Assembly (NCBI RefSeq): GCF_014201835.1
Contig: NZ_JACHFH010000025.1
Span: 1-41,647, forward strand
From: Pectinatus brassicae
Lineage (GTDB): Bacteria; Bacillota; Negativicutes; Selenomonadales; Selenomonadaceae
DNA length: 41,647 nt
Reading direction: 5' to 3'
In this document: positions 34,168 to 41,647 of the stretch, in pieces
Numbering within the stretch: the stretch's first letter is position 1
How the letters are laid out: every line of letters begins with the position of its first letter
Translations under genes and position numbers: made by a program
The notes under the pieces: model-generated
What the model saw: only the letters and a program-made list of their open reading frames with translations
Told to the model about the DNA's origin: nothing
Database searches by the model: none

Positions 34168-35067
34168 ATGAAACAATTATCGCATTTAGATAAATTAGAA
34201 GCAGAAGCAATTTATATAATGCGAGAAGTAGCAGCAGAATGTGAAAATCCTGTGATGCTGTATTCCATAGGAAAGGACAGTTCTGTAATGCTTCATCTGG
34301 CATTAAAGGCGTTTTATCCAGAAAAACCACCATTTCCTTTTTTACATATAGATACAACATGGAAATTTAAGGAAATGATAAAATTTCGTGATACAACTAT
34401 GCAAAAATTAGGTCTTAATTTATTAGTTTATACAAATGAAGATGGTGTAAAAAAAGGAATAAATCCTTTTGACCATGGAGCTGCTTATACAGATATCATG
34501 AAAACGCAGGCTTTAAAAGAAGCTTTAAACAAATATAAATTTACGGCGGCTTTCGGTGGTGGTCGGCGTGATGAAGAAAAATCTCGGGCGAAAGAGCGTA
34601 TTTTTTCATTCCGTAATGAATCACAAAGCTGGGATCCCAAAAATCAAAGACCGGAAATGTGGAAATTATATAATACTAAAATTAATAAGGGCGAAAGTAT
34701 GCGGGTATTTCCTCTTTCTAATTGGACAGAAAAAGACATTTGGCAATACATACAAAGAGAAAATATAGAAATTGTATCATTATATTTTGCTAAAGAACGG
34801 CCTGTTGTTATAAGAGATGATAATATTATTATGGTCGATGATGAGCGTATGCGTTTCTTGCCGGGAGAAAAAGTCCAAATGAAAAAAGTTCGATTTAGAA
34901 CATTAGGCTGCTATCCATTGACTGGGGGCGTAGAATCTGATGCCGATACACTCGATGCTATAGTAGATGAAACTTTAGGCGCTGTATCTTCGGAACGAAC
35001 CAGCAGAGTAATAGATCATGAAGCAGCAGGAAGTATGGAACGTCGTAAAAGAGAGGGATACTTTTAA
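34168..35067 (+). CDS. cysD: Sulfate adenylyltransferase subunit 2
   Basis: A 299-residue CysD, the catalytic subunit of the ATP sulfurylase that makes adenosine 5'-phosphosulfate (APS). The PP-loop [10 protein letters not shown] spans residues 33-42, and the [34 protein letters not shown] and ATP-binding C-terminal regions match the family. Normal length. The stop overlaps the cysNC ATG by one base. No cysH or sulfite reductase gene is in the window, and an apparent sulfotransferase lies downstream, so this copy may serve sulfation rather than assimilation, as NodP does in rhizobia (inference). Confidence 0.96.
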   Translation: MKQLSHLDKLEAEAIYIMREVAAECENPVMLYSIGKDSSVMLHLALKAFYPEKPPFPFLHIDTTWKFKEMIKFRDTTMQKLGLNLLVYTNEDGVKKGINPFDHGAAYTDIMKTQALKEALNKYKFTAAFGGGRRDEEKSRAKERIFSFRNESQSWDPKNQRPEMWKLYNTKINKGESMRVFPLSNWTEKDIWQYIQRENIEIVSLYFAKERPVVIRDDNIIMVDDERMRFLPGEKVQMKKVRFRTLGCYPLTGGVESDADTLDAIVDETLGAVSSERTSRVIDHEAAGSMERRKREGYF

Positions 35068-36917
35068 TGACAAATAGAAGTAATAGTTTATTAAAATTTA
35101 TTACATGCGGCAGTGTTGATGACGGAAAATCTACTTTAATTGGTCATATGCTGTATGATGCCAAATTATTATTTGCAGACCAAAAAAGAGCATTGGAATT
35201 AGACAGCAGAATTGGCAGTAATAACGGTGAAATAGATTATTCCTTACTGCTTGATGGTCTAATGGCAGAACGAGAACAGGGAATAACAATAGATGTAGCT
35301 TATCGTTATTTCACAACAGAAAAACGCAGCTTTATTGTTGCTGATACACCGGGGCATGAAGAATATACGCGTAATATGGCAGTAGGGGCATCATTTGCTG
35401 ATTTGGCAATTATTCTGATAGATGTGACAAAAGGTGTACTTCCGCAGACAAAACGCCATACAAGAATTTGTGCTTTTATGGGAATAAAACATGTTGTTTT
35501 TGTTATTAATAAAATGGATTTAGTATCATATAATAAAAGTACTTTTGCAGATATAAAATTGGATATAAGAAAATTGACAGCTGAATTTGAATTTTTATCG
35601 CAGTATATTATTCCTGTTTCGGCTACTAAAGGGGATAATATAAACACATTAGCGGAGAATATGAAATGGTATACAGGCAGTCCTCTATTAGATTATCTGG
35701 AAAATATAGAAATAAATCAGGCAAGAGAAAACCAAGGATTTCTTATGCCTGTACAAAGAGTAGTACGTCCTGACCATACATTTAGAGGATTTCAGGGACA
35801 GATAGAAGTTGGGAATATATGTACAGGTGATGAAATTACTGTTTATCCCAGCCGAGAAACAGCAAAAATATCATCGTTATTTTTAACAGATAAAAAAGTA
35901 GAACAGGTTCAGGCAGGGCAGGCAGCAACAATTCAGCTTGATCAGGAAATAGATATATCCAGAGGCTGTGTATTAGCAAATAACTTTAATATTGAAGTTA
36001 GTAATGCCTTTGTGGGAACCTTACTATGGATGGATGATCAGGAACTTATAACGGGGCGGAATTACTTTCTTAAAATAGGTACTAATTTAGTGCCGGCAAC
36101 AATTATGCGCTTAAAATACAAAATTGATATTAATACAGGTAAACATGTAAGTGCAGAGCATATTTACAAAAATGAATTTGTAGTTTGCGAAATTATACTT
36201 GCTTCTAAAATTGGAATTACATCATTTTTAGAAAATAAAGAGCTGGGGGCATTTATTCTAATTGACCGTATAACAAATATGACATCAGCTTGTGGGACAA
36301 TAACAAATACATTAAGACGAGGCACTAATTTAAGTTGGCAAAAACTGGATATAAACAGAGATATCAGGGCAAAACAACTAGGACAAAAACCTGTTACCAT
36401 TTGGTTTACTGGTCTTTCAGGATCAGGGAAATCCACATTGGCTAATGCCTTGGAGAAACAACTTGTAGCGATGGGCAGACATACCATGCTGCTTGATGGA
36501 GATAATATTCGTTTGGGATTAAATAAAAACCTTGGATTTACCCATGAAGACAGAGTAGAAAATATCAGGCGAATAGCTGAAACAGGCAAATTAATGAATG
36601 ATGCCGGATTAATTGTACTAACATCATTTATTTCCCCTTATCGCGAAGACAGAGAAAATGCCCGTAATATTATAGGACAGGAATCATTTATAGAAATATT
36701 TGTTGATACACCACTCGAAGAATGCGAAAAACGTGATGTAAAAGGACTTTATAAAAAAGCCAGAAATGGCGAAATTCCTAACTTTACCGGGATAACAAGT
36801 CCATATGAAAAACCATTAAACGCAGATATAAAAGTGAATACTGTTGAACATAAAATAGAAGAAATTATTGCAGCAATCATTGAAAAACTGAAACAAACTG
36901 GTGTGCTAAAAGTGTAA
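35067..36917 (+). CDS. cysNC: Bifunctional sulfate adenylyltransferase large subunit / APS kinase
   Basis: A 616-residue CysN-CysC fusion (NodQ-like). The N-terminal GTPase domain has P-loop GSVDDGKST (residues 15-23), DTPGH (93-97) and NKMD near 149. The C-terminal APS kinase domain starts near 440, with P-loop GLSGSGKS (about 449-456) and the TSFISPYREDR and KGLYKKAR motifs. With CysD it makes APS and then PAPS, the donor for sulfotransferases. Both domains look intact. Linkage to cysD is by overlap. Confidence 0.96.
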   Translation: MTNRSNSLLKFITCGSVDDGKSTLIGHMLYDAKLLFADQKRALELDSRIGSNNGEIDYSLLLDGLMAEREQGITIDVAYRYFTTEKRSFIVADTPGHEEYTRNMAVGASFADLAIILIDVTKGVLPQTKRHTRICAFMGIKHVVFVINKMDLVSYNKSTFADIKLDIRKLTAEFEFLSQYIIPVSATKGDNINTLAENMKWYTGSPLLDYLENIEINQARENQGFLMPVQRVVRPDHTFRGFQGQIEVGNICTGDEITVYPSRETAKISSLFLTDKKVEQVQAGQAATIQLDQEIDISRGCVLANNFNIEVSNAFVGTLLWMDDQELITGRNYFLKIGTNLVPATIMRLKYKIDINTGKHVSAEHIYKNEFVVCEIILASKIGITSFLENKELGAFILIDRITNMTSACGTITNTLRRGTNLSWQKLDINRDIRAKQLGQKPVTIWFTGLSGSGKSTLANALEKQLVAMGRHTMLLDGDNIRLGLNKNLGFTHEDRVENIRRIAETGKLMNDAGLIVLTSFISPYREDRENARNIIGQESFIEIFVDTPLEECEKRDVKGLYKKARNGEIPNFTGITSPYEKPLNADIKVNTVEHKIEEIIAAIIEKLKQTGVLKV

Positions 36918-36945
36918 TTATACAGTAGGCAAAGGATTTGAACTT

Positions 36946-38370
36946 ATGAAAGAACTTCTGTTACTAATGTTTAGAATAGGGATAATTGGCTTTGGCGGAG
37001 GCAGCGCCTTAATACCAGTTATTGAAAAAGAAGTTGTAAAAGAAAAAAAACTTATTACCAGTAATGAGTATAATAAATATATTGTGGTGGCCAGTATTAC
37101 GCCGGGCGCATTGCCAGTGGAATTAGCTGGTGGGATTGGTTGGAAAGTTGCCGGAATCAGGGGCATGATTTTATCAGCAATAGCGATGGCTTTTCCTGGC
37201 GCTATATTTACCTATCTGTTTTTATTACTAATATCTTTTGCAGATAAATCAATACTACAGCAAATATCATTTATGTCATTTGGTGTAAATATATTTATAA
37301 TAATTATACTAACAGAGTATGTGTGGCGGATTATAAGACAGGCGATAACATCAAAACGATTTCTCAAACAAATATTTATTATGTTGTTGGTTTTCTTTTT
37401 TACAAGTGAAAAAAACTTGTCAATACTCTTAGGTATCAATTATACACCAACATTTAATATATCAACACTAAATATTTTTGCCATGGCATTTTTTATAGCA
37501 GCATTTACACAAGGAGTATTTAACAAAAAAAATTGGATTATAATTATTAGTGTGTGTAGCTTATATTTATTATGTATTAGTAAAATAGGACTTATACAAA
37601 ATGTTTATATAAAATATATGGTTGAATCAATCATGGTATTTTTAGGTATATGGGGATTTATGCACAGCATAACAGCCAATATTATAAAGCGAAAACTTCC
37701 AACAAAACTATGGCAGGGAGAGTGTACGTTTTTTTTGATAATATTAGTATTAAGTATTATCGCTGCCAGCTATATATCATTTGCCGGAATAGAGTTTGTA
37801 TTTCATGGTATTTTATCCTCGTTGATGTCCTTTGGCGGAGGTGATGCCTATTTAGCAGTAGCAGATGCCATGTTTGTGCAGGCTGGTTTTCTACCAGGAG
37901 ATATTTTTTATGGGCAGATTATACCTATTATAAATGTATTGCCGGGATCAATTTTATGTAAAACACTTACAGGAATAGGATATTATATAGGGCATACTTT
38001 TATTGGCACGTATTTAGCGGAGATAACTTTTTCTGTTATTGGACTTATTACTGGTGTAATTGGTTCATGCAGTGTTTTTTATTTTATATTAGTATTGTAT
38101 GAAAGGCTGGAGGCCTTACCGTTTCTTCAGGTTATGAGACGATGGATACAGCCAATTATTGCTGGAATGCTGCTTATGGTAGCAGTTTCTTTAATAATTC
38201 ATAATATTAAGATAGGGCAGCAGAGCTACTTCACATCTTTGGAAATATGGGGAATTATCGCAGTGATATATCTAGGTGGAATTTTTTTTCTTTATAAGAT
38301 TAATATAAATCGTTTTATTAGTGTTGTTTTTTTAATACTAGTCTCTAGTTTTATTTTTAATATGAAATAA
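36946..38370 (+). CDS. CHR (ChrA) family anion transporter
   Basis: A 474-residue integral membrane protein of the chromate transporter family, in the long two-domain form. Each half begins with a family motif: FGGGSALIPVIE near residue 18 and FGGGDAYLAVADA near 298. About ten or more hydrophobic segments are visible. CHR proteins move chromate, and relatives have been linked to sulfate uptake. Directly after cysNC and before the sulfotransferase group, it may supply or balance sulfate (inference). ATG 36946 follows AAAGGA. Confidence 0.85.
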   Translation: MKELLLLMFRIGIIGFGGGSALIPVIEKEVVKEKKLITSNEYNKYIVVASITPGALPVELAGGIGWKVAGIRGMILSAIAMAFPGAIFTYLFLLLISFADKSILQQISFMSFGVNIFIIIILTEYVWRIIRQAITSKRFLKQIFIMLLVFFFTSEKNLSILLGINYTPTFNISTLNIFAMAFFIAAFTQGVFNKKNWIIIISVCSLYLLCISKIGLIQNVYIKYMVESIMVFLGIWGFMHSITANIIKRKLPTKLWQGECTFFLIILVLSIIAASYISFAGIEFVFHGILSSLMSFGGGDAYLAVADAMFVQAGFLPGDIFYGQIIPIINVLPGSILCKTLTGIGYYIGHTFIGTYLAEITFSVIGLITGVIGSCSVFYFILVLYERLEALPFLQVMRRWIQPIIAGMLLMVAVSLIIHNIKIGQQSYFTSLEIWGIIAVIYLGGIFFLYKININRFISVVFLILVSSFIFNMK

Positions 38371-38390
38371 TATATAAGGTGGGAATCTAT

Positions 38391-39101
38391 ATGAAAGTGG
38401 CTATTATGCAGCCATATTTTTTACCGTATTTAGGTTATTATAGTCTTTTAAAGCAGGTTGATTACTATATTTATTTAGATGAAGTACAATATATTTATCA
38501 TGGATGGATTGATCGTAATCGAATATTAAAACCAAATGATGGATGGCAATATATAAAAGTGCCTATAAAAAAACATAATAGGGAAACGCTAATAAAAGAT
38601 ATTATTATTAATAATGATAATAATTGGAAAGATCGTATTTTAAATCAAATCATACATTACAAGAAAAAGGCAAATTATTATTATAAGGTTAAAAATTTAT
38701 TAGAGTATGTTTTTGATGAAGAATTCACAACGATTAGTCAATTGAATATTGCAATGGATAAAGCTGTTTGTGATTATTTAAAAATAGATACACCAATAAA
38801 TGTTTTTTCAAAAATGGACTTGAATATTGAAACGCCTGTAAAAGCAGATGAATGGGCTTTAAATATATGTAAAGCCTTGGGTAACATTGAAGCTTACTGG
38901 AATGCGCCGGGAGGAAAAGAATTTTTTGATGAAAAAAAATATAAGGATGCAGGAATAGAAATAAAATTTCCTAAAATAAATCTTACAAATTACAATCAGG
39001 GCAATGCTGTTTTTGAACATGCATTATCAATTTTAGATGTTATGATGTTTAATTCAGTAGAAGAAATAAATAAAATGTTGGATAGTTATTCTTTTATTTA
39101 A
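38391..39101 (+). CDS. WbqC-like family protein
   Basis: A 236-residue WbqC-like protein (PF08889 type) with family signatures near the N-terminus (MKVAIMQPYFLPYLGYYSLL, YLDEVQYIYHGWIDRNRI) and near the end (AGIEIKFPKINLTNYNQG). Members occur in polysaccharide and surface glycan clusters; their function is unclear. ATG 38391 is preferred because AAGGTGG at 38376-38382 is upstream; the in-frame GTG 38379 would lie inside that site. The neighbours are ChrA and an FkbM-type protein. Confidence 0.85.
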   Translation: MKVAIMQPYFLPYLGYYSLLKQVDYYIYLDEVQYIYHGWIDRNRILKPNDGWQYIKVPIKKHNRETLIKDIIINNDNNWKDRILNQIIHYKKKANYYYKVKNLLEYVFDEEFTTISQLNIAMDKAVCDYLKIDTPINVFSKMDLNIETPVKADEWALNICKALGNIEAYWNAPGGKEFFDEKKYKDAGIEIKFPKINLTNYNQGNAVFEHALSILDVMMFNSVEEINKMLDSYSFI

Positions 39102-39112
39102 GGGAGTATATA

Positions 39113-40231
39113 ATGTTTAATGAGCAAGATTTTTTAATAAATATTGTAGACAATTATCACAAAAAAAATTCTATAATCGAACAAATAAAAATGGATAAAA
39201 ATAAACTAATTCTTTGGGGGTGTGGAGATTTAGCAAAAGTTGTTCTAAAATATTTAAGAAAAAATAAAATAAATTTAACAGCATGTGTAGTAGATTTTTC
39301 AGTTGAAGAAAATGAAATTTTCGATAATATTCCTGTTTTATCGAGGAGAAAATTGCGAGAAAAAAATGAATACTATAGTGTGATTATAGGGCACTCACAT
39401 TATGATAAAGAAAAAGAAATTATACAAGAAAAGAATATAGAAAAAGTTTATGCAATAACAAGTATATGTTATGATCAGGAAAAAATAATACCATATGATT
39501 TTATTATAAAGCACAAAGATGAGTTTCAAAAAAATTTTGAGCTATTCGATGATAAAAAATCAAAAGAAAACATGTGTGCATATTTTAATGCTCGAATAAA
39601 TGACGATTTTAAATATATTCTTGATTGTGATATTAGTGAAAAAACATATTTTAATAATGATGTATTTAAATTATCAGAGTGTGAGAGTTTTATAGATATT
39701 GGGGCTTATAATGGAGACACTATAAAAATGTTTCTAAATGCTGTTAACAATAAATATGAATATATTTTAGCATTAGAGCCAGAGAAAAATAATTATAAAG
39801 AATTAGAAAAATATATATCAAAAGAAAAGATAAAAAACATAGATACTTTAAATATTGGAACATGGAATAAAAATAAAAAATTATACTTTAATATAGATGA
39901 AACTTCAGGATCTTCTATCGTAAAAAAAGAATCTAAGCAGGTAATTGTTGTCAAAATGTTAGATAATATTTGTAAGAGTAAAAAGGTAACTTTGATAAAG
40001 ATTAATTTTTTATCAGGCGTATTAGAAACAATTGAAGGGGCAGCCGAAATACTAAAAACTCAAACACCTAAATTGGCAATTGTAGTTGGATTTGATGAAT
40101 GGAGTCTATTAAAAATACCATTAAAAATAAAAGAAATACAACCAAATTATAAAGTATATTTAAGGTATAATAGTGCAATGCCGGCAAGATTAGTTTTATA
40201 TGCTGTAAAAAAAGAAGAAAAGGTAAATTGA
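39113..40231 (+). CDS. FkbM-type methyltransferase-like protein with N-terminal nucleotide-binding-like domain
   Basis: A 372-residue protein. The N-terminal 130 residues look like a Rossmann-type domain (KLILWGCGDLAKVVLKYL). The C-terminal part is FkbM-methyltransferase-like, with SAM motif SFIDIGAYNGDTIKMF near residue 193 and EPEKNNYKEL near 224. The usual FkbM stretch IKxDxEGAE appears as IKINFLSGVLETIEGA, so two acidic positions are lost and activity is uncertain. Many FkbM enzymes O-methylate sugars. It ends 3 nt before the sulfotransferase ATG. Confidence 0.8.
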   Translation: MFNEQDFLINIVDNYHKKNSIIEQIKMDKNKLILWGCGDLAKVVLKYLRKNKINLTACVVDFSVEENEIFDNIPVLSRRKLREKNEYYSVIIGHSHYDKEKEIIQEKNIEKVYAITSICYDQEKIIPYDFIIKHKDEFQKNFELFDDKKSKENMCAYFNARINDDFKYILDCDISEKTYFNNDVFKLSECESFIDIGAYNGDTIKMFLNAVNNKYEYILALEPEKNNYKELEKYISKEKIKNIDTLNIGTWNKNKKLYFNIDETSGSSIVKKESKQVIVVKMLDNICKSKKVTLIKINFLSGVLETIEGAAEILKTQTPKLAIVVGFDEWSLLKIPLKIKEIQPNYKVYLRYNSAMPARLVLYAVKKEEKVN

Positions 40232-40234
40232 TTT

Positions 40235-41056
40235 ATGTATAAAAAAATTGTAGCATTATATGGTGTACCACGTTCTGGAACTTCATGGGTGGGAGAAATA
40301 TTGGACAGCTGTCCAAAGGTTATATATAAATTTCAACCATTATTTTCCTATGCTTTTAAAAATTACATAAAACCTGAATCGAAAGAGTCTGATATTAATA
40401 AATTTTTTCATGAATTATATAATAAAAAAGATGATTTTTTAGATCAAAAAGACAAAAGGGAAAAAGGAACATACCCACGTTTTGAAAATAAAAATGAAAA
40501 ACCTGATGTTTTAGTATATAAAGAAGCTAGATATTTGTATACAATACCTATTATCTTGAAATTAATTGATAATATAAAAATGATATTTATTGTACGTAAT
40601 CCGTATGATACGCTGGAATCATGGATTAATGCACCTTTGGAATATAATGCACAATGGAATATTCAAGATGAATGGGAGTTTGCGCAAAGTAAAAATGAGT
40701 TTTTACCAGAAAATTATTATGGGTATTATAAATGGAAAGAAAGTATAATGCTTTTTAGTAAAATGAAACAGTTATATCCCAATAAGGTAAAAATTATAAA
40801 TTACGAAAAATTAGAAAAACAGGCTGAAGATGTAACAAAAAATATGTTTTCTTTTTTAGAATTTCCATATACAGGGCAAACGGAAGAATTTTTAAGACTA
40901 TCTCAGTCAAAATCAGTAGATGATCCTTATGGTGTTTATAGAAAAAAAGGTGAAATAAGAAAGAGACGAATTTATTTACCAGCAGATATAAAATTGAAAA
41001 TAGAAAAAGACTTAGAAAAATTTTTTGAGTATCAGCAGTTAAATAAAATAGTATAA
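40235..41056 (+). CDS. PAPS-dependent sulfotransferase
   Basis: A 273-residue sulfotransferase (Sulfotransfer family). The PAPS 5'-phosphosulfate loop GVPRSGTSW spans residues 10-18, and the 3'-phosphate motif FIVRNPYDTLESW is near 117-130. Later sequence (KMKQLYPNKVKIINYEKLEKQAED and KGEIRKRRIYLP) is typical of carbohydrate sulfotransferases. It could move sulfate from the PAPS made by CysD/CysNC to a sugar, as NodH does for Nod factors. The stop is immediately followed by the left end of an IS3 element, so the very C-terminus may be altered by insertion. Confidence 0.9.
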   Translation: MYKKIVALYGVPRSGTSWVGEILDSCPKVIYKFQPLFSYAFKNYIKPESKESDINKFFHELYNKKDDFLDQKDKREKGTYPRFENKNEKPDVLVYKEARYLYTIPIILKLIDNIKMIFIVRNPYDTLESWINAPLEYNAQWNIQDEWEFAQSKNEFLPENYYGYYKWKESIMLFSKMKQLYPNKVKIINYEKLEKQAEDVTKNMFSFLEFPYTGQTEEFLRLSQSKSVDDPYGVYRKKGEIRKRRIYLPADIKLKIEKDLEKFFEYQQLNKIV

Positions 41057-41647
41057 TGGTCTCGTAAATTAAGACATTTTTGAACACGTTTATAATGAAC
41101 CTGATATACTGTAGGTAACACTCGAAAGAAGGTTCATTTATGTCTCGAAAAAGAAGAAATTTTACAGCAAAATTAAAATCGGATCTTGTTCTTGAACTGC
41201 TCAAGAGCGAGAAAAATCTCAACTCGATAGCTACCGAAAATAGCATACAGCCAAATCTTTTGCGAAATTGGAAAAAGGAATTTCTCGATAAAGCCTCTGT
41301 TGTCTTCGATGATTCCCGTGAGGAGAATATCAGAGAAAAGCTTGACAAGGAACGCAAAGAGAAAGAAGCATATGCTAAAAAGGTTGGTCAGCTCACCATG
41401 CAGGTAGACTGGTTGAAAAAAAATCTACAGAACTCCTTGAATCTGACTACGAAAGTAAATTTAGTCCGAAACCTTTTGACGACTAAAGAACTTCCAGCTC
41501 AAAAGGGCGCTGAATTACTTAAAGTAAATCGTACTAGCATTTATTACAAGGGTGTTGTTGCTCGCCGTTTTTGTCCTTGCCTTGCCCAAGACATTTGCCA
41601 AAACCTGCTCCCATGTTTTGCCGCATAACGGCTTAAAATTTGGCACC
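41057..41647 (+). mobile_element. IS3-family element, 5' part, cut by window end
   Basis: The left terminus begins TGGTCTCG directly after the sulfotransferase TAA. It is followed by an inverted-repeat-like ATGAACC...GGTTCAT (about 41095-41138) that may mask the ribosome site in read-through mRNA, then the transposase gene. From about 41555 the sequence is no longer IS3-like and is less AT-rich, so the copy is chimeric, nested or misjoined at the window edge. Confidence 0.75.
41140..41628 (+). CDS. IS3-family transposase, OrfA fused to the start of OrfB, truncated
   Basis: A 162-residue frame beginning with an OrfA-type helix-turn-helix (SRKRRNFTAKLKSDLVLELL, PNLLRNWKKEFL) and a leucine-zipper-like helix ending QVDWLKK. 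At an A8 run (about 41415-41422) the frame enters the OrfB start (LTTKVNLVRNLLTTKELPAQKGAELLKVNRTSIYYKG). The alternative frame after the A run reads like the normal OrfA end (DYESKFSPKPFDD then stop). The fusion may therefore reflect a one-base slip, the site of programmed frameshifting, or a sequencing error. After YYKG the sequence is unrelated; the DDE catalytic domain is absent. Confidence 0.75.
   Translation: MSRKRRNFTAKLKSDLVLELLKSEKNLNSIATENSIQPNLLRNWKKEFLDKASVVFDDSREENIREKLDKERKEKEAYAKKVGQLTMQVDWLKKNLQNSLNLTTKVNLVRNLLTTKELPAQKGAELLKVNRTSIYYKGVVARRFCPCLAQDICQNLLPCFAA

Noticed and set aside
40794-41357. A 187-codon open frame on the minus strand
   Set aside because: It overlaps both the sulfotransferase and IS3 transposase genes in antisense, has no recognisable domain and crosses an insertion boundary.
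1-41647. CRISPR arrays, tRNA or rRNA genes, and prophage
   Set aside because: I looked for regularly spaced repeats, tRNA-like cloverleafs and phage structural genes and saw none; the only direct duplications are gene or domain paralogues.

Overview
The window is an AT-rich chromosomal segment from a motile Gram-positive-type (Firmicutes) bacterium, most likely a Selenomonas/Pectinatus-like member of the Negativicutes. The evidence is the Bacillota order comFC-yvyF-flgM-flgN-flgK-flgL-yviE-fliW-csrA with flaG-fliD-fliS-fliT and flagellin, the flagellin N-terminus, and the large GT2/TPR glycosylation island beside the flagellin gene. The genus is inferred from general resemblance only. Every gene is on the + strand. 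Both ends of the window lie inside insertion sequences, which suggests a contig broken at multicopy elements.

Layout. Positions 1-943 hold the 3' part of an IS200/IS605-type element (tnpB, probable omega-RNA and right end) inserted in a YdiF-like ABC-F ATPase gene, whose 3' part follows (944-2147). Next are recD2 and a comF-type gene (2194-5024). Positions 5108-17541 form the late flagellar and flagellin region: two yvyF copies, flgM, two flgN-like chaperones, flgK, flgL, a yviE-like DUF6470 gene, two fliW copies, csrA, flaG, fliD, fliS, a fliT-like gene and flagellin. Only three intergenic GCCGATA sites with suitable -35 spacing are visible. They lie before flgM, flaG and flagellin, as expected for sigma-28 (FliA/SigD) class III promoters. 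A strong terminator closes the region.

Positions 17677-41056 look like one long island for building or attaching a surface glycan, probably on flagellin. Three genes carry five GT2 modules mixed with TPR-type helices, the last module degenerate. They are followed by a tandem GT41 (O-GlcNAc-transferase-like) protein, a TPR protein, two three-domain GT2/methyltransferase/StrF-type fusions and a DegT aminotransferase. Then come cysD and cysNC (sulfate activation to PAPS), a ChrA-family transporter, a WbqC-like protein, an FkbM-type protein and a PAPS sulfotransferase. An IS3-family element abuts the end.

How they may work together: FlgM/sigma-28 times late gene expression, and FliW-CsrA may control flagellin translation through a GGA-loop hairpin in its leader. 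FliS, the FlgN-like proteins and FliT are chaperones. The GT island would then modify the Ser/Thr-rich middle of flagellin with an amino-sugar-containing glycan that is methylated and, from the CysD/CysNC/sulfotransferase set, probably sulfated. The sulfation proposal is the most novel part of the window; it rests on gene content and has not been shown.
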